From Eubacterium maltosivorans (GTDB lineage Bacteria > Bacillota > Clostridia > Eubacteriales > Eubacteriaceae): a DNA stretch of 64,000 nt. The stretch covers positions 4,018,349 through 4,082,348 of the forward strand of contig NZ_CP029487.1 in NCBI RefSeq assembly GCF_002441855.2. The letters run 5' to 3'. The notes beneath the pieces were generated by a model. It made no database searches. It worked only from the letters and a program-made list of their open reading frames with translations, and was not told where the DNA came from. A program made the translations under genes and the position numbers. This document shows positions 39,658 to 48,898 of the stretch, piece after piece; the stretch's first letter is position 1, and each line of letters begins with the position of its first letter.

Positions 39658-41493
39658 ATGGGTAAAGAAAAAATTATTGGTATTGACTTAGGTACTACAA
39701 ACTCTTGCGTTGCTGTTTTGGAAGGCGGCGAACCGGTTGTTATCCCAAATGCAGAAGGGAACCGCACAACCCCGTCTGTTGTTGCGTTTACTAAAGACGG
39801 TGAAAGACTGGTCGGCCAGGTGGCAAAACGCCAGGCTGTCACCAATCCAGACCGTACAGTCGCGTCCATCAAGAGACACATGGGTACCGACTATAAAGTA
39901 ACCATCGATGATAAGAGCTACACACCGCAGGAAATCTCTGCGATGATCCTGCAGAAATTAAAATCAGACGCAGAAGCCTATCTTGGCGAAACAGTTACCA
40001 AGGCTGTTATCACTGTACCGGCTTACTTCAGCGACGCTCAGAGACAGGCAACCAAGGACGCTGGTAAGATCGCCGGTTTAGATGTACTGCGTATCATCAA
40101 CGAACCAACCGCAGCTTCACTGGCCTATGGTCTTGACAAGGCAGACAACCAGAAAATCATGGTTTATGACCTTGGCGGCGGTACCTTCGACGTATCCATC
40201 CTGGAATTAGGCGACGGCGTTTTCGAAGTTAAGGCAACCAACGGGAACAACAACCTGGGCGGCGATGACTTTGACAACAAGGTGATCGACTGGATGGCAG
40301 ATGAATTCAAAAAATCCCACGGCATCGACCTGAAATCTGATAAAATGGCGTTACAGCGTTTGAAAGAAGCTGCTGAAAAAGCTAAAATCGAACTCTCAAG
40401 CGTTATGAAATCGGACATTAACCTGCCGTTCATCACTGCGACCGCAGAAGGACCGCAGCATCTCGAACTCTCCCTGACAAGAGCGAAATTCGACGAATTG
40501 ACTTCTGGTCTTGTAAGAGAAACCGAAGGACCGGTTTCCAAAGCCATGAGCGACGCAGGCCTGGGCAAAAACGAATTGAACAAGGTTATCCTGGTTGGTG
40601 GTTCCACAAGAATCCCGGCAGTACAGGATGCTGTTAAGAACTTAACCGGTGAAGAAGCCTACAAGGGCATTAACCCTGACGAATGTGTTGCCATCGGTGC
40701 CGCTATCCAGGGTGGCGTATTAGCCGGTGAAGTCAATGACGTACTGTTACTCGACGTTACCCCGCTTTCCTTAGGGATCGAAACCTTGGGCGGTGTATTC
40801 ACAAAACTGATCGAACGCAACACCACCATCCCGACCAAGAAGAGCCAGGTATTCTCTACCGCTGCTGATAATCAGACTGCTGTAGACATCCATGTATTAC
40901 AGGGTGAACGTGAAATGGCCTCTGGCAATAAGACTCTGGGCCGTTTCCAGTTAACCGGTATCCCGGCTGCAAGACGTGGTATTCCACAGATCGAAGTAAC
41001 CTTTGATATTGACGCCAACGGTATCGTTAACGTATCAGCCAAGGACTTAGGCACTGGCAAATCTCAGAATGTTGTGATCAAATCGACCACCAACATGAGC
41101 GAAGAAGATATCGACAAGGCTGTAAAAGAAGCTGAACAGCACGCAGCCGAAGATAAGAAAGCAAAAGACCTCATCGAAGCCAAGAACAATGCAGACTCCA
41201 CTGCTTATCAGGCAGAACAGTCTCTGAAGGACATGGAAGGCAAGATTACCGACGATGAAAAGAGCAAGGTAACCGCTGCTATCGATAAGGTAAAAGCCGC
41301 CGGTGAAGGCGAAGACGTTGAGGCAATCAATAAAGCCATCGAAGAATTAAACGAAGCTTTATATCCGATCGCTCAGAAAATGTATGAACAGACCGCTCAG
41401 GAACAGACCGCAGAACAGCAGTCTGCTGACCAGAAGGGCGACGATGACGTCGTAGAAGCTGAATACGAAGAAGTCAGCGACGACGATAAATAA
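39658..41493 (+). CDS. dnaK: Molecular chaperone DnaK (Hsp70)
   Basis: 611 residues. ATPase domain with [21 protein letters not shown] and [10 protein letters not shown]. Linker near [16 protein letters not shown], substrate domain, and an acidic C-terminal tail ending D-D-D-K. TTAGGAGG precedes the ATG. Under CIRCE control if transcription passes the repeat element upstream. Confidence 0.98.
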   Translation: MGKEKIIGIDLGTTNSCVAVLEGGEPVVIPNAEGNRTTPSVVAFTKDGERLVGQVAKRQAVTNPDRTVASIKRHMGTDYKVTIDDKSYTPQEISAMILQKLKSDAEAYLGETVTKAVITVPAYFSDAQRQATKDAGKIAGLDVLRIINEPTAASLAYGLDKADNQKIMVYDLGGGTFDVSILELGDGVFEVKATNGNNNLGGDDFDNKVIDWMADEFKKSHGIDLKSDKMALQRLKEAAEKAKIELSSVMKSDINLPFITATAEGPQHLELSLTRAKFDELTSGLVRETEGPVSKAMSDAGLGKNELNKVILVGGSTRIPAVQDAVKNLTGEEAYKGINPDECVAIGAAIQGGVLAGEVNDVLLLDVTPLSLGIETLGGVFTKLIERNTTIPTKKSQVFSTAADNQTAVDIHVLQGEREMASGNKTLGRFQLTGIPAARRGIPQIEVTFDIDANGIVNVSAKDLGTGKSQNVVIKSTTNMSEEDIDKAVKEAEQHAAEDKKAKDLIEAKNNADSTAYQAEQSLKDMEGKITDDEKSKVTAAIDKVKAAGEGEDVEAINKAIEELNEALYPIAQKMYEQTAQEQTAEQQSADQKGDDDVVEAEYEEVSDDDK

Positions 41494-41532
41494 GCCGTCC
41501 ACTGTGAGCCCGACAATAAGATAGACTTTAGG

Positions 41533-41562
41533 AGATGGCAGCTGTAATGGCTGCCATCTTTA
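41533..41562 (+). terminator. Terminator after dnaK
   Basis: GATGGCAGC (41534-41542) pairs with GCTGCCATC (41550-41558), loop of 7, followed by a short TTTAATAAT. Moderate strength. Confidence 0.75.
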
Positions 41563-41572
41563 ATAATGATTC

Positions 41573-41601
41573 TTTACAGGCTGGGCCTTTTAGGTTACAA
41601 T
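41573..41601 (+). promoter_or_regulatory. Promoter of dnaJ
   Basis: TTTACA (41573-41578), 17-base spacer, TACAAT (41596-41601), just upstream of dnaJ. No CIRCE is seen here, so dnaJ may be expressed separately from dnaK. Confidence 0.75.
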
Positions 41602-41623
41602 ATGAGGCGAGGTGAATAGAAGC

Positions 41624-42790
41624 ATGAGTGAAAAAAGAGATTACTACGAGGTGCTGGGCGTTGAAAAAAGCGCCAGCGCAGATGAAATAAAAAAGGCCTA
41701 TCGCAAGATGGCTATGAAATATCACCCGGACAAAAACCCGGGCGATAAAGAGGCTGAAGAAAAATTCAAGGAAGCCAACGAAGCCTACGAGGTCTTAAGT
41801 GACGAAACCAAGCGTGCGACCTATGACCAGTACGGTCATGCGGGCATGGAAGGCGGCTTTGGCGGAGGCGGAAGCTCCTACGGCGGTTTTGGCGGAGGCG
41901 GCTTTGAAGATATTTTCAGCGATATTTTCAGCTCCTTCGGCGGAGGCGGCGGTTTTGGCGGCTTCGGCGGTTTTGGCGGAGGCGGCGGTGGACGCCGTGG
42001 GCCAAGCCGCGGCTCGGATATGAAGATTAATATCAATCTTTCATTTAAAGAAGCTGTTTTTGGAACCGAAAAGAAGATTAAGATTAAACGTCAGGAAGAA
42101 TGTCCGACCTGCCACGGCTCCGGAGCGGAACCGGGCAGTGAAGCCCACACCTGTGACAAGTGCGGCGGCTCCGGGCAGATTTATATCCGTCAGCAGACCC
42201 CTTTTGGCACCATCCAGCAGACTACGGTCTGTGATAAGTGCCACGGCGAGGGCGAAATCATCGACGACCCGTGTCATACCTGCCATGGCTCCGGCATCCA
42301 GGAAAAGGAACGGACCATCAATATCAAGATCCCGGCTGGTGTGGACAACGGCTCCATCCTGCCGCTTCGCGGCGAGGGCAACACCGGCGCGCGTGGCGGT
42401 GGAAAGGGCGACCTCTTCGTTTATATCAGCGTGAAGGAAGACCCGATCTTCAAGCGTGAGGAAGATGACGTTTACCTGGAAATCCCTGTGACCTTTGCGC
42501 AGGCAGCCCTGGGCGCAGAGCTGGTCGTACCGACTGTGGACGGCAAGGTTAAGCTGAAGGTTCCAGAAGGCACCCAAACCGGCAAGGTCTTCAGACTTAA
42601 GGGAAAGGGTGTGCCGAACGTCAACGGACGCGGACGCGGCGACCAGTACATTACTGTCAGAGTCGAGGTACCGCGCAAGCTGAATAAGAAGCAAAAAGAA
42701 TTATTGAGAGCTTTTGACAAAGAAACAGGCAATGACAATCACCAGGAAGGTAAAAAATTCTGGTCTAAGGTAAAAAATGCCTTTCAATAG
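41624..42790 (+). CDS. dnaJ: Chaperone protein DnaJ (Hsp40)
   Basis: 388 residues counting from the ATG at 41624. J domain 1-~70 with the K-Y-H-P-D-K-N motif. Gly/Phe-rich linker ~75-130 (runs of G-G-F-G-G). Zinc domain with four C-x-x-C-x-G-x-G repeats: [24 protein letters not shown] and C-H-T-C-H-G-S-G. C-terminal substrate domains follow. The GTG at 41612 in the same frame is part of the ribosome site. Confidence 0.97.
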   Translation: MSEKRDYYEVLGVEKSASADEIKKAYRKMAMKYHPDKNPGDKEAEEKFKEANEAYEVLSDETKRATYDQYGHAGMEGGFGGGGSSYGGFGGGGFEDIFSDIFSSFGGGGGFGGFGGFGGGGGGRRGPSRGSDMKININLSFKEAVFGTEKKIKIKRQEECPTCHGSGAEPGSEAHTCDKCGGSGQIYIRQQTPFGTIQQTTVCDKCHGEGEIIDDPCHTCHGSGIQEKERTINIKIPAGVDNGSILPLRGEGNTGARGGGKGDLFVYISVKEDPIFKREEDDVYLEIPVTFAQAALGAELVVPTVDGKVKLKVPEGTQTGKVFRLKGKGVPNVNGRGRGDQYITVRVEVPRKLNKKQKELLRAFDKETGNDNHQEGKKFWSKVKNAFQ

Positions 42791-42801
42791 GATTTTTAAA
42801 T

Positions 42802-42834
42802 AACCGGTGCATGCTTTTGCAGCACCGGTTTTTT
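42802..42834 (+). terminator. Terminator after dnaJ
   Basis: AACCGGTGC (42802-42810) pairs with GCACCGGTT (42822-42830), followed by TTTT. Confidence 0.9.
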
Positions 42835-42856
42835 CAGCATAACGGAGGAGAAAATC

Positions 42857-43423
42857 ATGTCGGAATCATTGATAACTAAGCAGGCCATCGCGGACGGTTT
42901 TAAGGGATTAATGCGCGTTAAAAGCTTTGATAAGATCACCATTTCAGATATTGCCAAAAGCTGCGGGCTGAACAGACAGACCTTCTACTACCACTTCCAG
43001 GACAAGTACGAGCTGCTGGACTGGATTTATTACAATGAGGCGATTTCTGTCATGACAGAGGGACTGACCTTTGAGAACTGGAGCGCCCGTATTTACAGGA
43101 TGCTGACGCAGATGAAGAAGGAGGATTATTTTTATATCAATGCCTTTAAAGCCTCAGGGCAGAAGGAATTTGAGGCTTACCTCTTTTCTGTGGCCAAAGA
43201 GCTGTTTAAGGAGATTATCGGGAATCTCAGCGGCGAGAAAGAAATCAAACCTGAGGATATGGAGTTTATCGCTTCGTTTTTTTCTTACGGGACAGTGGGG
43301 ATCATTGTCGCATGGGCGCAGGAGGGAATGCGTGAAAGCCCGGAATTTTTGAAGGAGCGTTTTGAAAATCTGGTGTTGGACAGTAAAAATCTGGCGGTTA
43401 AGCGGTTTTTAAACACGCTTTAG
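42857..43423 (+). CDS. TetR/AcrR family regulator
   Basis: 188 residues. HTH: F-D-K-I-T-I-S-D-I-A-K-S-C-G-L-N-R-Q-T-F-Y-Y-H-F-Q-D-K-Y-E-L-L. The C-terminal half resembles the DhaS-like TetR subgroup. It likely controls the YhgE/Pip gene 490 bases downstream, a frequent pairing, but the palindrome at 43755-43779 as operator is only a guess. Its stop overlaps the end of a convergent small gene. Confidence 0.88.
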   Translation: MSESLITKQAIADGFKGLMRVKSFDKITISDIAKSCGLNRQTFYYHFQDKYELLDWIYYNEAISVMTEGLTFENWSARIYRMLTQMKKEDYFYINAFKASGQKEFEAYLFSVAKELFKEIIGNLSGEKEIKPEDMEFIASFFSYGTVGIIVAWAQEGMRESPEFLKERFENLVLDSKNLAVKRFLNTL

Positions 43424-43668
43424 TCAGGGTTAAAATGCCTGAAAAAATTCTTTTTGGTTCCTTCGATATCCGAGGAGGCGCACAGCTTTAAAAACTCGTT
43501 GTAGAGCAGCCTGTATTCGATGCGGGTCAGTTCTTTTGGGGAAATGCTTTTTCCGAGGTCGACCAGGCTGCGGGCGCATCGCTCCGGTGATTTGGCAATA
43601 CCTCTCAGGATATGGTCGAGCTTTACGTCCAGCACAGCGGTTTTTAATCGGATTTCCAGGGATTTCAT
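43420..43668 (-). CDS. Small basic hypothetical protein
   Basis: 82 residues on the minus strand, with AAAGGAG before its ATG and good codon use. Helical, basic, no signal peptide. It converges on and overlaps the TetR gene by 4 bases. Unrecognised. The strong ribosome site on the minus strand is the best argument that it is real. Confidence 0.55.
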   Translation of the reverse strand: MKSLEIRLKTAVLDVKLDHILRGIAKSPERCARSLVDLGKSISPKELTRIEYRLLYNEFLKLCASSDIEGTKKNFFRHFNPD

Positions 43669-43754
43669 GGCCTGCTCCTTTCATTTTTCTACTGATTTTA
43701 TATTTAATTTAAGCATATCAGCCGCAAGGCTGGTTGAATATAGACAAAAGACCG

Positions 43755-43785
43755 AATCTGTCAGACTACCTGACAGATTTTTTGT
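43755..43785 (+). terminator. Hairpin with T-run, upstream of the YhgE/Pip gene
   Basis: AATCTGTCAG (43755-43764) pairs perfectly with CTGACAGATT (43770-43779), followed by TTTTTG. It resembles a plus-strand terminator, though no plus-strand gene lies close upstream. The 25-base palindrome could also be an operator for the TetR regulator. Confidence 0.55.
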
Positions 43786-43822
43786 TTTGTATGAAAACAG
43801 GACAATGTCTGAGGTTTGTCGG

Positions 43823-43851
43823 GTTACAGTGGGTATAACTTTTGGTATACT
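43823..43851 (+). promoter_or_regulatory. Promoter of the YhgE/Pip gene
   Basis: GTTACA (43823-43828), 17-base spacer, TATACT (43846-43851). Confidence 0.65.
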
Positions 43852-43915
43852 TTCACATTATGTAAAGAACCCCTCTCCATTAACCAATAACGCAGTAGAA
43901 AGGAAGCAATAAAAA

Positions 43916-46426
43916 ATGGACAAACTAAGGTCAGAAAAATCGTTTTTTAAAAAGTGGCTGCCCTGGATCGTGGTCCTCGGCGTAATCATTATTCCTCTTA
44001 TGTACAGTTTCTTCTATCTGGACGCCTTCTGGGACCCGTATTCGAGGCTAGATACCCTGCCAGTGGCTGTGGTCAACCAGGACAAGGGCGCGACCATTGA
44101 CGGCAAGTCCCGGAATCTTGGAAGGGAAATGTGGGATGAGCTGGAAAAGGACGGCACCCTCAAATTTGTGTTGACCGATGAGGACGACGCCATTAAGGGA
44201 ACTGAGGGCAGCCAGTATTACGCCCTGATCCGTATCCCGGAAGACTTCTCCGCCGATATTGCCTCTGCCAGTACTCAGAACAAGCGTGAAGCGGAAATCT
44301 ATTATTCACCCAATGAAAAACGGAACTATCTGGCCAGCCAGATTCTCAGCAAGGCAGTGCTGGAGGTTGAAAAGTCAACAAGGGCCAGTGTGGACAAGGA
44401 GCTGGTGGCACAACTCAGCGGCAAGCTCTATGAGGTTCCCGGACAGCTGGAAACCCTGCAGGATGGGCTTGGACAGCTGGGGGACGGCGCGAACGCCCTG
44501 GCAGACGGTACAGGAACCTTGTCCGATGGCACTGGCACCCTTTTAAGCGGCGCGTCCTCCCTGAACGACGGCGCGGATGCCCTGGCTGGCGGCGCTTCTG
44601 CGCTGGCGGACGGCACCCGCAGCCTGGCCCAGGGCGCCCAGACCCTGCAGGACGGCGCAGCAACGCTTGCGAATGGCACGGCAGCCCTGAAAAACGGCAC
44701 CTCTGACCTGGCGGACGGCGCTTCCGCGCTGGCAAGTGGTACAGGCACCCTGAATCAGGGCGCAGGAGACCTGGCAGCCGGAACCGGTGCGTTCAGCACA
44801 AAGGTCAGAGAATACCAGCAGGGCGAGCAGAAAGCCAAATCCGGCGCCGACCAGGTCGCAGCGGGCGCGGCTTCACTGAGCGATGGGATCACCCAGCTTT
44901 CCGGCGGCCTGAACCTGCTGAGCCAGAAGGTGAACAGCAGCATGACCGCTCTTGACAGCGGTGTGGGGCAGCTTCAAACTGGCTTTGAGGGCTATCAGGA
45001 CGGTGTGGATCAGCTGATCTCAGGCTCCAGCCAGTTGGTCGGCGGCATTGTGGCAGCAGCTCAAAATGCCCCGGAACTGTTAAATAATCCTTATTTTAAG
45101 GCGCTTTATGATCAGGCAGCAGCGGCAGACCCGGATCAGATCGCTGCCTTACAGGCAGGCGGCAAGGCAGTGGGCGACGGCCTCGATACCCTTTCTGCCG
45201 AGATTAAAGAGGGACAGGCAGCCCTTAACGATCCACAGCAGGGAATTCCTGCTCTCATTGCCGGGGCCCAGACAGCCCAGGCAGGTTCACAGGATCTGGC
45301 AGCAGGCAGCAGCAGCCTGAAGCAGGGAATGGACGGTCTTGACGCCGCGACCGGACAGCTGGTTGGCGGCGCGGACACATTAAACAGCGGGGCGAACAAA
45401 GTGGCCGCCGGGGCCAGCCAGGCTGACAGCGGGGCCCAGAGCCTTGACGCCGGCGCCGGACAGGTCAATGCGGCGGCCGGTCAGGTCAGTGACGGCGCTG
45501 GAGCGCTGGCGGACGGCACAGCCCAGGCCAGCGACGGTGTCAGTCAGGTGAATGCAGGAGCCCAGGCACTGGATTCAGGCGCATCTGCGCTGAGTGATGG
45601 CACAACCACCCTTCTGGGCGGCGCCCAGGAATTCGGGTCCGGCGTTATCAAGCTGCGGGATGGCTCTGTTCAGCTCAAGGACGGCCTGCAAACCGCCAAA
45701 ACAGGCGTGGACGATAATCTGACCGATGTCCGTGATCAGCTGAAGCCCCTGAGTGGCCTGGACAGTTACGCGGCAGATCCGGTCAATGTCAATACCAACG
45801 CCATCGATCCGGTACCCAACTACGGAACAGCCTTTGCGCCTTACTTCCTCTCCTTATCCTTATGGGTCGGGGCGCTGATCATTTTCTTCGGTATTTATCT
45901 GGACGCGGACGAAAAATTCCGGCTCCTGTCCAGACGCTCGGACAGGCGCGTTATCCGGAGCTTCTCCTACCTTGTGATCGGACTTCTGCAGGCGCTGCTC
46001 CTGGCCCTTGTGCTTCAGTTTGGCCTGGGGCTTCAGATCAACCATCCGCTGGCCTTCTATCTGGCGTGCTGCCTGGTATCCATGGTCTTTATCGCCATTG
46101 TTCAGCTTCTGATCGTCTTTTTAAAGGACGTGGGGAAATTTCTGGCCATTGCGCTGCTGATTCTTCAGCTGACCTCCTGCGGAGGGACATTCCCCATGGA
46201 GACGGTGCCGAAGTTCTTCAATATTCTGTATCCGTTTATGCCCATGACCTATTCGGTTGGGCTGTTTAAAGACACGATCAGCGGAACAGGGGCCATGGGG
46301 CTTGACAGGAACAGTCTGGTGCTTATAGGCATCCTGGTCGTGACCATGGCGCTTACAGTTTTGTTTACCTGGCTTCAGAATAAGGGACAGGCGCGCAGAG
46401 CCGCAGAGATAACCCATCAGCCATAA
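43916..46426 (+). CDS. YhgE/Pip-family ABC-2-type membrane protein
   Basis: 836 residues. One membrane helix near ~15-35 (W-I-V-V-L-G-V-I-I-I-P-L), then a long extracellular part. Residues ~185-600 carry many heptad-like repeats of form L-x-x-G-A-x-x-L-A-D-G, predicted to form a long coiled coil. About five membrane helices lie at the C-terminus (~650-825). Family members include phage infection protein and the export partners of ESX-type secretion. The TetR gene upstream is a probable regulator. Substrate unknown. Confidence 0.9.
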   Translation: MDKLRSEKSFFKKWLPWIVVLGVIIIPLMYSFFYLDAFWDPYSRLDTLPVAVVNQDKGATIDGKSRNLGREMWDELEKDGTLKFVLTDEDDAIKGTEGSQYYALIRIPEDFSADIASASTQNKREAEIYYSPNEKRNYLASQILSKAVLEVEKSTRASVDKELVAQLSGKLYEVPGQLETLQDGLGQLGDGANALADGTGTLSDGTGTLLSGASSLNDGADALAGGASALADGTRSLAQGAQTLQDGAATLANGTAALKNGTSDLADGASALASGTGTLNQGAGDLAAGTGAFSTKVREYQQGEQKAKSGADQVAAGAASLSDGITQLSGGLNLLSQKVNSSMTALDSGVGQLQTGFEGYQDGVDQLISGSSQLVGGIVAAAQNAPELLNNPYFKALYDQAAAADPDQIAALQAGGKAVGDGLDTLSAEIKEGQAALNDPQQGIPALIAGAQTAQAGSQDLAAGSSSLKQGMDGLDAATGQLVGGADTLNSGANKVAAGASQADSGAQSLDAGAGQVNAAAGQVSDGAGALADGTAQASDGVSQVNAGAQALDSGASALSDGTTTLLGGAQEFGSGVIKLRDGSVQLKDGLQTAKTGVDDNLTDVRDQLKPLSGLDSYAADPVNVNTNAIDPVPNYGTAFAPYFLSLSLWVGALIIFFGIYLDADEKFRLLSRRSDRRVIRSFSYLVIGLLQALLLALVLQFGLGLQINHPLAFYLACCLVSMVFIAIVQLLIVFLKDVGKFLAIALLILQLTSCGGTFPMETVPKFFNILYPFMPMTYSVGLFKDTISGTGAMGLDRNSLVLIGILVVTMALTVLFTWLQNKGQARRAAEITHQP

Positions 46427-46430
46427 AATT

Positions 46431-46464
46431 AAGGCCACAGCTGAAATTTGCTGTGGCTTTTGTA
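46431..46464 (+). terminator. Terminator after the YhgE/Pip gene
   Basis: GCCACAGC (46434-46441) pairs with GCTGTGGC (46450-46457), loop TGAAATTT, followed by TTTTGT. Confidence 0.85.
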
Positions 46465-46534
46465 TTTTCATTGACATTTATATACTTTTAACATAAAATG
46501 AACTGATAAAGATACAATATTTAAGAGGTAAATC

Positions 46535-47005
46535 ATGAATGATGAACAAAGAGATACTTTGAACACCTTTTTTGTCGATACCTTCAATAAAATCCTATCG
46601 TTGGAAGAACAGACCCTTTTAAAAAGCAGCATTGAAAATCTTTCTGTCAAGGAATTACATATTATAGAAGCAGTCAGTATTTTACAGAGAGACAAAAAAA
46701 ACACGATGACGGAAATAGCCGCACAGGTTGGGATTACAGTCGGCGCCCTGACCACAGCGGTGAATGTGTTGGTCAAAAAAGAGTATCTGTCCCGCAGGCG
46801 TTCCGAAAAGGACCGCAGAGTGGTACGGATCTATTTAACTGAAAAAGGCATGCGCGCCGAGATGCACCACCGGATATTCCACGAGAATATGGTCTCAAAT
46901 GTCGGCGAGGTCCTGACAGAGGAGGGGCTGGAAAACTTAATAATTGCTTTAAAACAGCTCACTTCCTTTTTTAACGGACAGCTGGAGGATTTGAAAGAAA
47001 AATAA
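46535..47005 (+). CDS. MarR-family transcriptional regulator
   Basis: 156 residues. Winged helix ~45-115 with T-M-T-E-I-A-A-Q-V-G-I-T-V-G-A-L-T-T-A-V-N-V-L-V-K-K-E-Y-L and the wing R-R-S-E-K-D-R-R-V-V-R-I-Y-L-T-E-K-G. The layout resembles the FabT group of fatty-acid regulators, but no fab genes are present in the window. Own terminator follows. Confidence 0.9.
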   Translation: MNDEQRDTLNTFFVDTFNKILSLEEQTLLKSSIENLSVKELHIIEAVSILQRDKKNTMTEIAAQVGITVGALTTAVNVLVKKEYLSRRRSEKDRRVVRIYLTEKGMRAEMHHRIFHENMVSNVGEVLTEEGLENLIIALKQLTSFFNGQLEDLKEK

Positions 47006-47007
47006 GC

Positions 47008-47034
47008 GGAAAAGCCCCATTTGGGGCTTTTCTT
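47008..47034 (+). terminator. Terminator after the MarR gene
   Basis: AAAAGCCCC (47010-47018) pairs with GGGGCTTTT (47023-47031), loop ATTT, then TCTT. Confidence 0.88.
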
Positions 47035-47145
47035 AATGTTTTGTTCATTATTCAGTTACAAAACATTACAGAATGTTAGGAATTTATTTAGGAAAGGGAA
47101 TTTAAAATCTGTTAGAATAAAGAGAACCGTGCGAGGAGGTGACCT

Positions 47146-47850
47146 ATGGCCGAAAAGAGTGACCATATGGCAATCCGGGAGATGCCCAGAGATGAGCGTC
47201 CCCGTGAAAAGCTGATAAAACACGGTGTCCACAGTCTCAGTAATGCAGAGCTGATCGGCATTATCATTCAGACAGGATGCCAGGATGCAACTGCGGTGGA
47301 ACTTGGCCAGCGCGTTTTGAGGGCCTTTGATAACGACCTCTCAGCCTTTTTTGGTATGAGTATCGAGGAGCTTGAGCGCAACGAGCGGCTCAAGGGGATC
47401 GGCCCGGCAAAGGCCTGCCAGATCAAGGCGGCCATTGAGCTTGGACGACGAGTGAATACCCACCCGCCCGAACAGCCGAAAATCGGTTCGCCGGGGGATG
47501 TGGCTGCGCTGCTGACAGATGAGCTGCGTTACCTGAAGCAGGAGCACTTTATGATTCTGCTGCTGGACAACAAAAACAAAGTCATTAAGACAGAAACCAT
47601 CTCCATAGGGACCATCAACGCGTCTTTGGTGCATCCGCGAGAGGTGTTTGTAAAGGCCATCCGGCAGCATGCCGCTGCGGTGATTCTGGCCCATAACCAT
47701 CCCTCAGGCGATCCCAGGCCCAGCGCTGAGGACAGGGCCATTACCAAACGGCTGCTGGAATCCGGCGAGCTGCTCGGGATTCCGGTTCTCGACCATGTGG
47801 TGATTGGCGGGGCAGACTATGTCAGCTTTAAAGAATCCGGGTATATCTAA
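47146..47850 (+). CDS. radC: RadC/JAB-domain protein
   Basis: 234 residues, starting at ATG 47146 after GAGGAGGTGA. A helix-hairpin-helix-like N-terminus (R-P-R-E-K-L, L-S-N-A-E-L-I, L-K-G-I-G-P-A-K-A) is followed by the JAMM metal motif H-N-H-P-S-G-D-P-x-x-S-x-x-D. Formerly called a repair protein; its function is unsettled and its link to DNA repair has been questioned. Confidence 0.93.
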   Translation: MAEKSDHMAIREMPRDERPREKLIKHGVHSLSNAELIGIIIQTGCQDATAVELGQRVLRAFDNDLSAFFGMSIEELERNERLKGIGPAKACQIKAAIELGRRVNTHPPEQPKIGSPGDVAALLTDELRYLKQEHFMILLLDNKNKVIKTETISIGTINASLVHPREVFVKAIRQHAAAVILAHNHPSGDPRPSAEDRAITKRLLESGELLGIPVLDHVVIGGADYVSFKESGYI

Positions 47851-47968
47851 GGTTCTTTTATGTTTTTTGGCATTATTTATGAATTTGTGTTAAAATTAGA
47901 TTGATTATTTTCTTGTTTTACAATAAAATAAATAGTTGAGATTGTGAATGCTTGGAAGAGGTGATGTA

Positions 47969-48883
47969 ATGATTATGCCCGAAGAGGGACAGTTTGTATA
48001 TCATTATATAGTAGGAGATGTAAAAAGTGGTTCTTTGAAGGATATGCTGACCAATCATTATGATTATTCCAGCCGGCTGCTCAGGCAGCTCAAGCGGGAG
48101 GGCAGCATTACTTTAAACGGCAGGGACTGTTGGCTGACCGATCCGGTGCGCAAGGGTGACCAGGTGGTCATTGCCTTTCCGGAGGAGCGGTTCGACATTG
48201 AGGCCGTTAAGGGACCTTTAGATATTGTTTATGAGGACGACGAGGTGCTTGTGGTCAACAAGGATGCCAATTGCGTAACGCATCCTACCAAAAGCCACCA
48301 GCTGGATACCCTGGCCAATCATGTGGCCTGGTACTGGGAGGAGAGAGGCACCCCCGGGAAAATCCGTTTTGTTAACAGGCTGGACCGGGACACCACCGGG
48401 CTTGTCGTTATCGCGAAGAATAAATATGTGCATCATTATATCCAATCCAGAATGAAGACCAATGCGGTTAAAAAGACCTATATCGCTTTTGTGAACAATG
48501 TTCCAAAGGAGAAGGAGGGCTGTATCCGCGTACCCATTGGCCGCCCATCTGAGGACAGCCTGGAGAGAATTGTCATGGAAGATGGCAAGGAATCCATCAC
48601 ACACTTCAGAATACTGGAAAGCTACGGGAAAGCTGCGATGGTGGAGCTGGTGCTGGAAACCGGACGCACCCACCAGATCAGAGTCCATTTAAAATATATT
48701 GGCTGCCCCATCATTGGCGACAGCCTGTACAATCACGATGGGAATCCGAGCTACGGCATGGCCAGACAGGCTCTGCACGCTGCAAAGTTGAACTTAACCT
48801 TACCCAAAAGCGGTGAGTTGGAACTTTCCGCAGGATTAACGGAAGATTTAGTAGCACTTCGAGAAACATTGAGGAAAGAATAA
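47969..48883 (+). CDS. RluA/RluD-family 23S rRNA pseudouridine synthase
   Basis: 304 residues counting from the ATG at 47969, 5 bases after AAGAGGTG. An S4-like RNA-binding region lies at ~15-80 (L-L-R-Q-L-K-R-E-G-S-I-T-L-N-G). The catalytic motif is R-F-V-N-R-L-D-R-D-T-T-G-L, Asp in the centre; then E-T-G-R-T-H-Q-I-R-V-H. It isomerises uridines in rRNA; which positions cannot be told. The penicillin-binding protein gene follows after 15 bases. Confidence 0.9.
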   Translation: MIMPEEGQFVYHYIVGDVKSGSLKDMLTNHYDYSSRLLRQLKREGSITLNGRDCWLTDPVRKGDQVVIAFPEERFDIEAVKGPLDIVYEDDEVLVVNKDANCVTHPTKSHQLDTLANHVAWYWEERGTPGKIRFVNRLDRDTTGLVVIAKNKYVHHYIQSRMKTNAVKKTYIAFVNNVPKEKEGCIRVPIGRPSEDSLERIVMEDGKESITHFRILESYGKAAMVELVLETGRTHQIRVHLKYIGCPIIGDSLYNHDGNPSYGMARQALHAAKLNLTLPKSGELELSAGLTEDLVALRETLRKE

Positions 48884-48898
48884 AAAGAAGGTGGAACT

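Noticed and set aside
44415-45468. Several Pro/Arg/Ala-rich frames opposite and alongside the YhgE/Pip repeats
   Set aside because: They are shadows of the repetitive Gly/Ala/Leu coding on the plus strand.
47021-47215. Open frame between the MarR gene and radC
   Set aside because: It starts inside the MarR terminator, has no ribosome site, and overlaps the true radC start.
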